Source: Flavobacterium resistens
GTDB lineage: Bacteria; Bacteroidota; Bacteroidia; Flavobacteriales; Flavobacteriaceae
Direction of reading: 5' to 3'
Assembly (NCBI RefSeq): GCF_900182645.1
Contig: NZ_FXTA01000002.1
Location: 372,001 to 436,000 of the forward strand
Length of the DNA stretch: 64,000 bases
How positions within the stretch are numbered: position 1 is the first letter of the stretch; the number at the start of each line of letters is the position of its first letter. Below are positions 9,191 to 18,062 of this stretch, in pieces. The notes beneath the pieces were generated by a model, which was not told where the DNA came from, did no database searches, and saw only the letters and a program-made list of their open reading frames with translations. The position numbers and the translations under genes were made by a program.

Positions 9191-9541
9191 ATGAACATTT
9201 TTGTTGGAAGCCTTCCATTCAGTATTGAGGAAGCAGATTTAAGAGAGTCTTTCGAGGCTTATGGAGCAGTAGATTCAGTTAAAATTATCACTGATAAATT
9301 TACTGGAAGAAGCAAAGGTTTTGGTTTCGTAGAGATGCCAAACGATGCGGAAGCTCAAAAAGCAATTGATGAATTGAACGGTGCTACTGTTCAAGGTCGT
9401 TCAATTGTTGTTAATAAATCTGAACCAAAACCTGAAGGTGAAAGAAGAAGCTTCAATAACAACCGTGGAGGTGATTCTCGCGGAGGTTACGGAAACAACC
9501 GTGGTGGAAATGACCGTGGTGGTAACAGAGGAGGATATTAA
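9191..9541 (+). CDS. RRM-domain RNA-binding protein, Gly/Arg-rich tail
   Basis: A 116-residue protein. One RNA recognition motif spans residues 1-80 with RNP2 NIFVGSLPF and RNP1 KGFGFVEM, and a tail of RGG-like repeats follows (residues 90-116, NNRGG). Such small RRM proteins replace cold-shock-type RNA chaperones in Bacteroidota and Cyanobacteria. A TACATTTG -7-like box lies at 9160-9167, and a strong terminator follows. Confidence 0.9.
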   Translation: MNIFVGSLPFSIEEADLRESFEAYGAVDSVKIITDKFTGRSKGFGFVEMPNDAEAQKAIDELNGATVQGRSIVVNKSEPKPEGERRSFNNNRGGDSRGGYGNNRGGNDRGGNRGGY

Positions 9542-9560
9542 TATTTTTTTCTAAATATAT

Positions 9561-9594
9561 AAAGGGATCAATGAAAATTGATCCCTTTTTTTGT
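9561..9594 (+). terminator. Rho-independent terminator after the RRM gene
   Basis: Perfect 12-bp arms AAAGGGATCAAT (9561-9572) and ATTGATCCCTTT (9577-9588) around a GAAA tetraloop, followed by T residues. Confidence 0.9.
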
Positions 9595-9600
9595 GGTAAA

Positions 9601-9657
9601 TTTTTGTTTCAAGTTTCAGGTTTCACATTGCAACAACTTGAAACCTGAAACAAAAAA
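9601..9657. repeat. Word-built inverted repeat (TTTCAAG/TTTCAGG family), copy 1
   Basis: The left arm is made of TTTC-AAG and TTTC-AGG words (9606-9625). The right arm (9636-9657) has the same words on the other strand. It lies between the RRM terminator and the leuB stop codon at 9663. A second copy of this family is at 44050-44122. Confidence 0.75.
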
Positions 9658-9662
9658 ATAAA

Positions 9663-10724
9663 TTATAAATTCGCTACAAGCCAGTCTCCAACTTCGCTTG
9701 TTTTATAAGCTTTTGCTCCTTTTGAAGCTAAATCTTCCGTAACCACACCTTCTGATAAAGATTTGTTTACAACAGCTCTGATAGCGTCAGCTTCAGCTTT
9801 TAATCCAAATGCATCTTCGAACATCATGGCTGCAGATAAAATAGTTGCTAAAGGATTAGCAATATTTAATCCTGTTGCTTGTGGGTAAGATCCGTGAATT
9901 GGTTCGTATAATGAAGTGTGCTCTCCAACAGAAGCGGAAGGCATTAATCCCATTGAGCCAGAAATTACAGAAGCTTCGTCAGTTAAAATATCTCCAAATA
10001 AATTCTCCGTAATTAATACATCATAAGAGTTTGGCCATTGAACCAAACGCATTGCAACAGCGTCAACAAATTCGTAAGAAACCGTAACTTCCGGATAATC
10101 TTTTTCCATTGCCTGAACTGTTTCTCTCCATAAACGTGAAGTTTCCAAAACGTTTGCTTTATCAACGCAACATAATTTTTTGCTACGTGTCATCGCTAAT
10201 TCAAAACCTTTTTTAGCTAAACGCTGTACTTCAGCTCTTGTATAAACACAATTATCGAAAGCAGTTTCTCCGCCATCTTTTCTTCCTTTTTCACCAAAGT
10301 AAATTCCGCCTGTTAGTTCTCTTAAGAAAACCAAATCAGTTCCTTCGATTCTTTCTCTTTTTAAAGGAGAATTGTCAATTAAAGAAGGGAAAGTAAACGT
10401 TGGACGTACGTTAGCAAATAAACCTAATTTTTTACGCATCAACAATAAACCTTGTTCCGGACGAACTGGTGCGCTTGGATCGTTATCGTATTTTGGGTGA
10501 CCGATTGCTCCAAATAAAACTGCATCGGCTTTCATACAAATTTCGTGCGTTTCATCTGGATAAGGAACTCCAACTGCATCAATTGCGCAAGCTCCAGTCA
10601 AAGCAGGAGTCCAAGTTATTTCGTGATTGAATTTTTTTGCAATAGCATCAGATACTTTTACAGCTTCATTTATTACTTCTGGTCCGATTCCGTCTCCGGC
10701 TAAAAGGGCTATGTTTAATTTCAT
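9663..10724 (-). CDS. leuB: 3-isopropylmalate dehydrogenase
   Basis: A 353-residue NAD-dependent decarboxylating dehydrogenase that converts 3-isopropylmalate to 2-oxoisocaproate in leucine biosynthesis. Family landmarks are LLAGDGIGPEV at the start, FLRELTGGIYFGEKG, the Asp ligands in VDAVAMRLV and ENLFGDILTDEAS, and the NAD-binding YEPIHGSYP. Last gene of the leftward leu cluster, separated from the leuA-type gene by a 156-bp repeat-filled gap. Confidence 0.95.
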   Translation of the reverse strand: MKLNIALLAGDGIGPEVINEAVKVSDAIAKKFNHEITWTPALTGACAIDAVGVPYPDETHEICMKADAVLFGAIGHPKYDNDPSAPVRPEQGLLLMRKKLGLFANVRPTFTFPSLIDNSPLKRERIEGTDLVFLRELTGGIYFGEKGRKDGGETAFDNCVYTRAEVQRLAKKGFELAMTRSKKLCCVDKANVLETSRLWRETVQAMEKDYPEVTVSYEFVDAVAMRLVQWPNSYDVLITENLFGDILTDEASVISGSMGLMPSASVGEHTSLYEPIHGSYPQATGLNIANPLATILSAAMMFEDAFGLKAEADAIRAVVNKSLSEGVVTEDLASKGAKAYKTSEVGDWLVANL

Positions 10725-10737
10725 TTTTATTTTTTAA

Positions 10738-10884
10738 AAAGGTTCTAAGATTCTAAGTTGCTAAGGTTCTAAGTTTTTCTTCTTAGTGGCTTAATTTTAT
10801 TTTTTTAAGATTCTGAGTTGCTTCGATTTTAAGTTCAAAGAAAAAAATCTTAGTAACTTGAATCTTAGCATCTTAGAACCTTAG
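10738..10884. repeat. Word-built inverted repeat (TTCTAAG family) inside the leu operon
   Basis: The left part (10740-10773) is a run of GGTTCTAAG/ATTCTAAG/TTGCTAAG words. The right part (10849-10884) holds the complementary words (CTTAGCATCTTAGAACC). Outer arms of about 15 bp match almost perfectly in inverted orientation. On the coding strand the repeat starts at the stop codon of the leuA-type gene, the TAA being part of TAAGGTTCTAAG. It fills the entire gap to leuB. Confidence 0.8.
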
Positions 10885-12401
10885 GCTATTACATTCAACA
10901 TTTTCTGTGTTGCAATAATAGCAGCAACGGTTTGATCTGAATCTAATCCTCTTGTTTTAAATTCTTTTCCGTTGTTTGTCCAGGTTATAATCGTTTCGCA
11001 TAAAGCGTCAGAGCTACTTCCTGGCGGGATTCTAACTGCATAATCAATTAATTTTGGAAGCGTTAGTTTTTTGCTTTTGTAAATCTTGGACAAAGCATTC
11101 ATAAAAGCATCAAATTGACCGTCTCCTTGTGCATTTTCTTCAATTATTTCTCCGTTTAGATTTAAGGATAAAGTAGTTGATGGTCGCATTCCTTTAGAAT
11201 GAACCAACATATACGATACAATAGTAATTTTTTCTTCGTAAGTATGACTGTCCAAAACATCTGAAATAATGTATGGAAGATCTTCTTTAGTAACGGTTTC
11301 CTTTTTGTCGCCCAATTCGATAATTCTTTGAGTAACCAATTTCAAATCTTCCTGATTTAGTTTCAAACCTAGTTCCTGAAGATTTTTCTCGATATTGGCT
11401 TTTCCAGAAGTTTTTCCGAGAGCGTATTTTCTTTTTCTTCCAAAACGTTCCGGAAGTAAATCATTAAAATATAAATTGTTTTTATTGTCTCCGTCAGCAT
11501 GGATTCCGGCAGTTTGTGTAAAGACATTATCACCGACAATTGGTTTATTAGCAGGAATTCTATATCCTGTAAAAGTTTCCACCAGTTTGCTTACAGAATA
11601 CAAAGATGTTTCTTTGATATTGATGCTAACTTCTGGTAAATAATCGTTTATAACTGCGACAGTACTTTCAAGTGGTGCATTTCCAGCGCGTTCTCCCATT
11701 CCGTTTACCGTTACGTGAAGTCCGTTGATACCGGCTTTTATAGCTTCCATAACATTCGCAACACTTAAGTCGTAATCGTTGTGTGCATGGAAATCAAAAT
11801 GAATGGTTGGATATTTTGCTCTGATTTTTGAAATAAATTCAAAAGCTAAAGACGGAATCAAAACACCTAAAGTATCTGGAAGTAAAATTCTTTTGATTGG
11901 CTGCGTAGACAAGAAATCCAGAAATTGGAAAACATAGTCTGGAGAATTTCGCATTCCGTTACTCCAATCTTCTAAGTAAACATTGGTTTCAATATTATTT
12001 TCTTTTGCTAAAGCAATAATTTGAGCGATTTCAGAAAAATGCTGTTCAGGAGTTTTTTTTAATTGATGTGTTAAGTGATTCATTGAACCTTTCGTCAACA
12101 AATTTTGTACTTTGGCGCCGGCTTTTTTCATCCAATCAATGGAAACTCCTCCATCAACAAAAGATAAAACTTCAATTCGGTTAATGTAGCCTCTTTCTTC
12201 GGCCCAAGAAGTAATGCCTTTTACGGCCTGAAATTCTCCTTCGCTCACACGTGCCGAAGCAATTTCGATTCTATCAATATTTAATTCCTCCAACAATAAT
12301 TGTGCAATGGTCAGTTTTTCTGCAGCAGAAAAAGATACTCCTGAGGTTTGTTCACCATCACGGAGCGTCGTATCCATTATTTCAATTTTTCTTTTTTCCA
12401 T
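10881..12401 (-). CDS. 2-isopropylmalate synthase-type enzyme (LeuA/CimA superfamily)
   Basis: A 506-residue acyl-CoA:2-oxoacid condensing enzyme. The TIM-barrel start IMDTTLRDGEQTSG, the metal-binding HFDFHAHNDYD and the signature GMGERAGNAPLE are all present, followed by the LeuA-type regulatory dimer domain (about 390-506). Its place in the leu cluster argues for 2-isopropylmalate synthase (2-oxoisovalerate plus acetyl-CoA). The length and overall layout also fit (R)-citramalate synthases, so substrate choice is inferred from context only. Confidence 0.85.
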   Translation of the reverse strand: MEKRKIEIMDTTLRDGEQTSGVSFSAAEKLTIAQLLLEELNIDRIEIASARVSEGEFQAVKGITSWAEERGYINRIEVLSFVDGGVSIDWMKKAGAKVQNLLTKGSMNHLTHQLKKTPEQHFSEIAQIIALAKENNIETNVYLEDWSNGMRNSPDYVFQFLDFLSTQPIKRILLPDTLGVLIPSLAFEFISKIRAKYPTIHFDFHAHNDYDLSVANVMEAIKAGINGLHVTVNGMGERAGNAPLESTVAVINDYLPEVSINIKETSLYSVSKLVETFTGYRIPANKPIVGDNVFTQTAGIHADGDNKNNLYFNDLLPERFGRKRKYALGKTSGKANIEKNLQELGLKLNQEDLKLVTQRIIELGDKKETVTKEDLPYIISDVLDSHTYEEKITIVSYMLVHSKGMRPSTTLSLNLNGEIIEENAQGDGQFDAFMNALSKIYKSKKLTLPKLIDYAVRIPPGSSSDALCETIITWTNNGKEFKTRGLDSDQTVAAIIATQKMLNVIA

Positions 12402-12448
12402 TATTATATTGTTTGCTTTTTATAATAAGCATGTGTAATCTTAATGTC

Positions 12449-13021
12449 TTATATTTTTGTGATCAGAATTAAACCTGTTGACCAACACATTTTTGTTAAT
12501 TGAATATCGGTTCTACTTTCTAATTCCTGAACAAGTTTTTCGACATTTTTATCATGATTTGCTGGCCAGTTTTTTTGTGGCAACATATCATCAATCAAAT
12601 AAATTCCGCCTGGATTTAATAATTGCAATGTTTCTTCTAAAACTGCATATTTACCTGGCCAGGCATCGGCAAAAATTAAATCGAATTTTTTGCCTTTGTA
12701 TTCTAAAATCCATTTTTCAGCATCGTCACAAATCAATGAAATGTTTGATTTTTGAAAATACTTTTTTGCAATGTTTTGATATTCTGAAGAATTGTCAATC
12801 GAAATCAAATTCGAATTTTCACTCATCCCTTCAATCATCCACGCAAGTGATAATCCTGTTCCGGTTCCTAATTCAAGAAAATGACCGTTTTTTTTTGTTG
12901 CTGACAATGTTCTAAGAAAACTTCCTGTCTGTAAATCGGACGGCATTGAAAACGAAATTTTCTCAGAATCACTTTTGATTTCCGAATAAAATTTTGGTAA
13001 AACAATGCTGTTGTCATTCAT
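12449..13021 (-). CDS. Class I SAM-dependent methyltransferase (O-methyltransferase-like)
   Basis: A 191-residue methyltransferase with SAM motif I FLELGTGTGLSLAWM, the acidic SISIDNSSE-like strand and the post-I motif FDLIFADAWPGK. It resembles small-molecule O-methyltransferases (COMT-like). I place the start at ATG 13021; a TTG 48 bp upstream would add residues without family character. It lies in the leu operon between leuD and the leuA-type gene (92 and 47 bp gaps). No leucine-pathway role is known for it, so this is an operon passenger of unknown substrate. Confidence 0.8.
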   Translation of the reverse strand: MNDNSIVLPKFYSEIKSDSEKISFSMPSDLQTGSFLRTLSATKKNGHFLELGTGTGLSLAWMIEGMSENSNLISIDNSSEYQNIAKKYFQKSNISLICDDAEKWILEYKGKKFDLIFADAWPGKYAVLEETLQLLNPGGIYLIDDMLPQKNWPANHDKNVEKLVQELESRTDIQLTKMCWSTGLILITKI

Positions 13022-13113
13022 CTTAAAGATTTTTATCAGAATTAAATTAAAAGCAGTTACGAAGTCCAACTATAAGGTTGAAACTTGCGTAACTGCGTTA
13101 GAGTTGGTTGTGT

Positions 13114-13710
13114 TTAGTAAGGAAGTTTGTCAGCAAAAGCTTTAATATCTTCCTTCATATCTTGTAAATAATCAATGTCGTCAAAACCATTGATCATATT
13201 GTTCTTTTTGTATCCGTTGATAGCAAAAGATTCTTGTTGACCAGTTGCCAATAAAGTAATCGTTTGGTTTGGAAGATTGATTTCTAATTCTGTTTTAGGA
13301 TCAGCTTCGATTGCTTTGAAAATAGTTTCAGCAAATTCAGGGCTGATTTGTACTGGCAAAACACCAATATTCAAACAGTTTCCTTTAAAGATATCTGCGA
13401 AGAAACTAGAAACTACAGCTCTAAATCCGTAATCGTAAACTGCCCACGCAGCGTGCTCTCTTGAAGATCCAGAACCAAAGTTTTTTCCTCCAACTAAGAT
13501 TTGTCCAGAGTAAGTAGCATCGTTTAAAACGAAATCAGCTTTTGGAGTATCGTCTCCGTTGTATCTCCAATCTCTAAAAAGGTTGTCTCCAAAACCTTCA
13601 CGTTTTGTAGCTTTCAGGAAACGAGCTGGAATGATTTGATCTGTATCAACGTTTTCAATTGGCAGTGGCACTGCACTGCTGGTAAGTATAGTAAATTTAT
13701 CGTATGCCAT
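13114..13710 (-). CDS. leuD: 3-isopropylmalate dehydratase small subunit
   Basis: A 198-residue swivelling domain of isopropylmalate isomerase, which pairs with LeuC to interconvert 2- and 3-isopropylmalate. Motifs include PLPIENVDTDQIIPARFLK near the start and GSGSSREHAAWA, the substrate-binding loop. Second gene of the leu operon. Confidence 0.96.
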   Translation of the reverse strand: MAYDKFTILTSSAVPLPIENVDTDQIIPARFLKATKREGFGDNLFRDWRYNGDDTPKADFVLNDATYSGQILVGGKNFGSGSSREHAAWAVYDYGFRAVVSSFFADIFKGNCLNIGVLPVQISPEFAETIFKAIEADPKTELEINLPNQTITLLATGQQESFAINGYKKNNMINGFDDIDYLQDMKEDIKAFADKLPY

Positions 13711-13717
13711 TTTTTTT

Positions 13718-13857
13718 GCTTTAGGCTGTAGGCTGTAAGCTTTAGGCTTTTCCCACAGTGTTTATTTTTAATTGCTTTAGGCTTTAAGCTATAAGCTGTG
13801 AGCCTTTTTAAGATGCTGTTAAAAGCTTAAAGCCTATTGCTTAAAGCTTACAGCAGG
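13718..13857. repeat. Word-built inverted repeat (GCTTTAGGCTGTA family) between leuC and leuD
   Basis: The left part (13718-13747) and middle (13773-13805) are chains of GCTTTAGGC, TGTAAGC and GCTATAAGC words. The right part (13823-13857) carries complementary AGCTTAAAGCC and AGCTTACAGC words. It occupies the whole leuC-leuD gap and starts 2 bp after the leuC stop, so it must be transcribed as part of the operon. Confidence 0.78.
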
Positions 13858-13859
13858 AA

Positions 13860-15254
13860 TTAGAATAATTCCCTTGGATCTGTCAGTTTTCCTGTAACAG
13901 CAGCTGCAGCAGCCATAATTGGACTTGCTAGAAGCGTTCTTGAACCAGGACCTTGACGGCCTTCAAAGTTTCTGTTTGAAGTACTTACCGCATATTTTCC
14001 AGCAGGAACTTTATCATCGTTCATTGCTAAACAAGCAGAACAACCAGGCTGACGTAATACAAAACCAGCTTCCGTTAGAATATCTAAAATTCCTTCTTCT
14101 TTAATCTGTGCTTCAACAACGTGAGAACCCGGAACTAACCAAGCCGTAACATTATCTGCTTTTTTTCTTCCTTTTACAATTTCGGCGAAAGCTCTAAAAT
14201 CTTCAATACGTCCGTTTGTACAACTTCCTAAGAAAACATAATCGATTTGTTTTCCAATCATTACGTCGTCTTCGTGGAAGCCCATGTAAGCCAAAGATTT
14301 TTTGTAAGTTTCCTCACCACCTTCAACTTGGTTTGCACTTGGGATATGTTTTGTGATACCAATTCCCATTCCAGGGTTTGTACCATAAGTAATCATTGGT
14401 TCGATATCTTCAGCTTTGATGTTTAATTCTGCATCAAACACAGCATCAGCATCAGTTTTTAAAGTTTTCCAATATTCAACAGCTTTTGTCCAAGCTTCTC
14501 CTTTTGGAGCATAAAGTCTTCCTTCAAGGAAATCGAAAGTTGTTTGGTCAGGAGCAATCATTCCTCCACGAGCACCCATTTCGATACTTAAATTACAAAC
14601 TGTCATACGGCCCTCCATAGTCATGTTTTCAAAAACATCACCAGCGTATTCAACAAAATATCCTGTTCCTCCAGAAGTAGTCAACTGAGCAATAATATAA
14701 AGTGCAACGTCTTTTGGACCAACACCTTTGCTTAATTGACCATTTACGTTGATACGCATTTTCTTTGGTTTTGGTTGCATAATACATTGTGTAGAAAGCA
14801 CCATTTCAACCTCAGATGTTCCGATACCAAAAGCAATAGCTCCAAAAGCACCGTGAGTAGACGTATGAGAATCTCCACATACAATAGTAGCACCTGGCAA
14901 AGTAATTCCGTTTTCAGGACCAACTACGTGTACAATACCATTTTTTTGGTGACCTAATCCCCAGTGAGAGATTCCGTATTCATTAGCATTGTCTTCAAGA
15001 GCTTGAAGTTGATTAGCAGAAAGCGGATCTTGAACTGGTAAATGTTGGTTTATAGTTGGTGTATTGTGGTCGGCAGTAGCAAAAGTACGTTGTGGGTATA
15101 AAACGTTAACGCCTCTTGATTTTAATCCTAAAAAAGCAACAGGACTCGTAACTTCATGAATGAAATGGCGGTCAATAAAAAACACATCTGGTCCATCTTC
15201 AATTTTACGCACTACATGTGAATCCCATACTTTGTCAAATAATGTCTTACTCAT
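13860..15254 (-). CDS. leuC: 3-isopropylmalate dehydratase large subunit
   Basis: A 464-residue aconitase-family subunit. The Fe-S cysteines are visible in [14 protein letters not shown] and in PGCSACLAM (two Cys), with [16 protein letters not shown] near residue 130. It isomerises isopropylmalate with LeuD. First gene of the leftward leu operon, preceded by a perfect Bacteroidota promoter. Confidence 0.97.
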   Translation of the reverse strand: MSKTLFDKVWDSHVVRKIEDGPDVFFIDRHFIHEVTSPVAFLGLKSRGVNVLYPQRTFATADHNTPTINQHLPVQDPLSANQLQALEDNANEYGISHWGLGHQKNGIVHVVGPENGITLPGATIVCGDSHTSTHGAFGAIAFGIGTSEVEMVLSTQCIMQPKPKKMRINVNGQLSKGVGPKDVALYIIAQLTTSGGTGYFVEYAGDVFENMTMEGRMTVCNLSIEMGARGGMIAPDQTTFDFLEGRLYAPKGEAWTKAVEYWKTLKTDADAVFDAELNIKAEDIEPMITYGTNPGMGIGITKHIPSANQVEGGEETYKKSLAYMGFHEDDVMIGKQIDYVFLGSCTNGRIEDFRAFAEIVKGRKKADNVTAWLVPGSHVVEAQIKEEGILDILTEAGFVLRQPGCSACLAMNDDKVPAGKYAVSTSNRNFEGRQGPGSRTLLASPIMAAAAAVTGKLTDPRELF

Positions 15255-15319
15255 TTTTTATTTTTTTTAATTGTAATTTCTATAACCACAGCAATTTCCT
15301 GTTCATTATAATAGCAAAA

Positions 15320-15349
15320 CAAAAGTAAAAAAAGATACAAAAGCGTCAA
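15320..15349 (-). promoter_or_regulatory. leu operon promoter (TTG-N19-TAnnTTTG)
   Basis: On the minus strand TTG (15349-15347) is followed 19 bp later by TACTTTTG (15327-15320). This is an exact match to the Bacteroidota housekeeping consensus, 65 bp upstream of leuC. No T-box or leader-peptide attenuator is visible in the 5' region. Confidence 0.8.
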
Positions 15350-15772
15350 TTTCGATATTTCATTATATACGATACCCAAACCGAATTACAAATTGCCAAC
15401 AAGCTTTTGCAAGTTAAATTTTGGCAGAAAAATGATTTAGAAAATGACTTTGTTTTTCTTTTTCGGCTTTAATTTTCTTTGATTGTTTTTTGTTTTAATA
15501 GTTTGCAAATTTATCTCAAAATCACTATAAAATATAAGAATTTAATTGAAAAAATCTAACAAATTGAATAAAAATAGTAATAATTATCAGTTTTGATTTC
15601 TTTGCAGGAAGTGCGCTTTTTGAGTTTTTTAAAGCTTTTAAAGGAGTTTTTCGGACGTTATTTAGATTCAATAAACTATCTAAATACTACGACATCCAAG
15701 AAGTGTATTTTTATGAAATTTTATGTTTTTTTGAGGCAAAAACTGATTTTTTGAAGATAATAGTTTGGAAGA
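15350..15772. other. Intergenic region between leu promoter and AraC gene
   Basis: About 420 bp of AT-rich sequence with no plausible gene, structured RNA or repeat. It is upstream of the leu promoter and downstream of the leftward AraC gene. Both flanking genes read leftward, so it may hold the AraC-gene 3' end and leu upstream control sites. I see no clear operator. Confidence 0.5.
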
Positions 15773-16693
15773 TTAATTCAACGAGTTTTTAAATTCTAAT
15801 GGCGTAAGACTCGTTTTCTTTTTAAATAATTTACTGAACGATTGCGGATATTCAAAACCTAATTGATAGGCAATTTCCGCCACCGAAAGATTGGTAGTCA
15901 TCAGGAAATCTTTTGATTTTTCAATTAGTTTGGAATGAATATGCTGTTGTGCATTTTGTCCAGTTAAATTGCGAAGCATATCGCTTAAATAATGACTGGA
16001 AACATTGATTTGTGAAGCAAGAAAATCGACTGTTGGCAATCCTCTTTTTAACGTTTCGGCATTATTGAAATAATCATTTAAAGTATCTTCTACTTTCAGC
16101 AATAAATCATTGCTAATCGTTTTTCGGGTAATGAATTGACGTTTGTAGAAACGATTACTGTAATTAAGCAAAACATCTATATAAGAAACAATTACATCCT
16201 GGCTCATTTCGTCAATCGCCGTATGAAGCTCGTTTTCAATACTATTCAATAATCCTAAAATGGTTGTTTTTTCGCTGTCAGAAAGATGTAGTGCTTCATT
16301 GGTATCATAAGAAAAGAAACCATATTTTTTGATGCTTTTTCCTAAAGGATAATTTCGAATAAAATCAGGATGAAATAGAAGTGTGTAACCACCATATTCG
16401 GCACCTTCTTCGTTTTCAGTAAAGATTAACTGATTTGGAGAAGAAAACATCAATCCGCCTTCATTAAAATCATAATAACCTTGTCCATAACCCATTTTTC
16501 CATTGGTAGAAAACTTGTACGATACTTTATAAAAATCAAGCAAAAAAGCATAGTTGGCTAAATCTTCATTTACGACCAATTGTGTATTGTCTACCAAACT
16601 AACCATTGGATGAAGTGGTTTTGGCAGTCTAAGCAGGTCATGAAACTGTGATATAGACGAAATTTTTGCAGGATTGTTTTTCTTGTTTTCCAT
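15773..16693 (-). CDS. AraC-family transcriptional regulator
   Basis: A 306-residue regulator with a C-terminal AraC double helix-turn-helix (about 205-306: LASQINVSSHYLSDMLRN, then SVAEIAYQLGFEYPQSFSKLFKK). The N-terminal half is a cupin-like sensor region of the type often found beside oxidoreductases. It follows the SDR gene on the same strand after a 14-bp-arm hairpin, and probably regulates that gene. Confidence 0.9.
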   Translation of the reverse strand: MENKKNNPAKISSISQFHDLLRLPKPLHPMVSLVDNTQLVVNEDLANYAFLLDFYKVSYKFSTNGKMGYGQGYYDFNEGGLMFSSPNQLIFTENEEGAEYGGYTLLFHPDFIRNYPLGKSIKKYGFFSYDTNEALHLSDSEKTTILGLLNSIENELHTAIDEMSQDVIVSYIDVLLNYSNRFYKRQFITRKTISNDLLLKVEDTLNDYFNNAETLKRGLPTVDFLASQINVSSHYLSDMLRNLTGQNAQQHIHSKLIEKSKDFLMTTNLSVAEIAYQLGFEYPQSFSKLFKKKTSLTPLEFKNSLN

Positions 16694-16715
16694 GATATAA
16701 AAGTATGAAATTAAA

Positions 16716-16760
16716 AGATTTCTACCGTTCAGGTTTTAAAAAACTAAACGGTAGAAATCT
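16716..16760 (-). terminator. Hairpin between SDR and AraC genes
   Basis: Perfect 14-bp arms AGATTTCTACCGTT (16716-16729) and AACGGTAGAAATCT (16747-16760) with a 17-bp loop. On the minus strand it follows the SDR stop closely and is trailed by a short T-rich stretch. It could terminate or attenuate readthrough into the AraC gene. Confidence 0.6.
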
Positions 16761-16766
16761 AACTCA

Positions 16767-17570
16767 TTATGCTCCTAAAAACTGTTTACCGAATGCTGCA
16801 CGAAAAACTTCGTCGCCTTGTTCCAGTCTTTGTTGATAAAGCGCTTTTGCGTCTTCTCCGGCAACATATCTTAGTTTGGTTTTTCCATCTGTTGCAGCTT
16901 CGTAAACAACATCGGCGATTTGTTCTGGTGTTGATGCCATTTCAAACATAACATCTACATTTTCAAACATTTTGTTTGCCATTGCTTCATACTCTGGCTT
17001 AACCCCGGTATCAAGAGAACCGTGAAGAAATTCTGTTTTAATTCCGCCTGGAGAAACCGTTTTAATGTTTATTCCAAATTGATTTAGTTCAAACGCCATG
17101 CTTTCGCTCCAGCCTTCTAATCCCCATTTTGTAGCGTGATAAACAGATCCTAAAGGAAAAGAAATCAATCCGCCGATAGAAGTTGTTGAGATAAATAATC
17201 CATTTCTTTTTTCTCTGAAATAAGGAATAAAAGCATTTGTGACACGAATAGTTCCCAATAAATTAGTGTTTAATTGTTTTGTGATTTGATCATCTGAAAA
17301 GCTTTCCAAAGGGCCAATCAATCCATAACCAGCATTATTAAAAACGACATCAATATTGCTTAATGAAATCGCTTTTTGAACCGTACTTTGTATTTGATCA
17401 AAATTGGTAACGTCTAAAGGTAAAAGCGTTACGTTTTTTAATTGAGAAAGTTCTGTTTCTTTTTCCGGAGTTCTCATTGTTGCGATTACGTTCCATCCTT
17501 TTGCTTGAAATAATTTTGCTGTTGCTTTTCCTAAACCTGATGATGCGCCTGTGATAAAAATTGTTTTCAT
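16767..17570 (-). CDS. Short-chain dehydrogenase/reductase
   Basis: A 267-residue classical SDR oxidoreductase. It has the dinucleotide-binding TGASSGLGKATA at the start, NNAGYG, a catalytic Ser in STTSIGG and the YHATK Tyr/Lys pair. The start is ATG 17570; an upstream TTG would add 13 residues before the Rossmann strand. Substrate unknown. Its partner is the AraC regulator immediately downstream. Confidence 0.9.
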   Translation of the reverse strand: MKTIFITGASSGLGKATAKLFQAKGWNVIATMRTPEKETELSQLKNVTLLPLDVTNFDQIQSTVQKAISLSNIDVVFNNAGYGLIGPLESFSDDQITKQLNTNLLGTIRVTNAFIPYFREKRNGLFISTTSIGGLISFPLGSVYHATKWGLEGWSESMAFELNQFGINIKTVSPGGIKTEFLHGSLDTGVKPEYEAMANKMFENVDVMFEMASTPEQIADVVYEAATDGKTKLRYVAGEDAKALYQQRLEQGDEVFRAAFGKQFLGA

Positions 17571-17711
17571 GATTATTATTTTTTTAATTGTTATAATTTG
17601 ATGAAGCAAAGTTCAGGATACACTGCAGCTTAAAAGTGTTCATTTTGGTCTAATGAGTATCCAAAATGAATAATCGGAGTTTTTTAGGATGAAGGACTTT
17701 GGATATAGTTA

Positions 17712-17867
17712 TTTTAACACATAGAAACATAAGATTTGTAATTATGAAAAAGGCGTTTCACTTTTTAAAATACATCCCGATAGCTATCAGGACTATGTGT
17801 TAAAAATCTAGATTTTTTTTAGGCTTCTTTTTATAAAACTGAGATCTATGTTTCTATGTGTTTAAAA
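17712..17867. repeat. Inverted repeat with AACACATAGAAACATA arms and nested palindrome
   Basis: The left arm at 17712-17731 and right arm at 17847-17867 are near-perfect inverted copies. A third partial copy (ACTATGTGTTAAAA) lies inside at 17793-17806. The interior holds an 18-bp near-palindrome (17775-17792) differing by one base from that at 27166-27183. It lies in the 490-bp gap between the divergent SDR and dnaE genes. The rest of that gap shows no gene; promoters for both must lie there. Confidence 0.75.
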
Positions 17868-18062
17868 TTTTAAGAATTGCATTTGATAGTTTTATTGGAT
17901 GCTTTTGTTAACAACTTTAGTTTCGTTATTTCTGTAAAAAAAGCGTAAATTTGAATTCCTCCGATTTTTCATTTCGCATTTTGTTATGTTTCATGTTGTC
18001 AATGTTTTGCAATGTGTAAGATTTGGAATTTGGAACTTTAAAATTTGACTTTTTACAACTCT

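Noticed and set aside
9601..9660. CRISPR array (repeated TTTCAGG/TTTCAAG words)
   Set aside because: The repeated units are 7 bp with no spacers of regular length, they invert at the middle, and no cas gene is near. The same holds for the other word repeats.
12478..12915. 145-codon plus-strand frame opposite the methyltransferase gene
   Set aside because: It lies wholly opposite a gene with clear SAM-binding motifs; the product is a low-complexity His/Phe/Leu-rich sequence with no domain.
15255..15400. T-box or leucine attenuator before leuC
   Set aside because: Only about 55 bp lies between the predicted start site and leuC, with no leucine-rich leader peptide and no T-box core.
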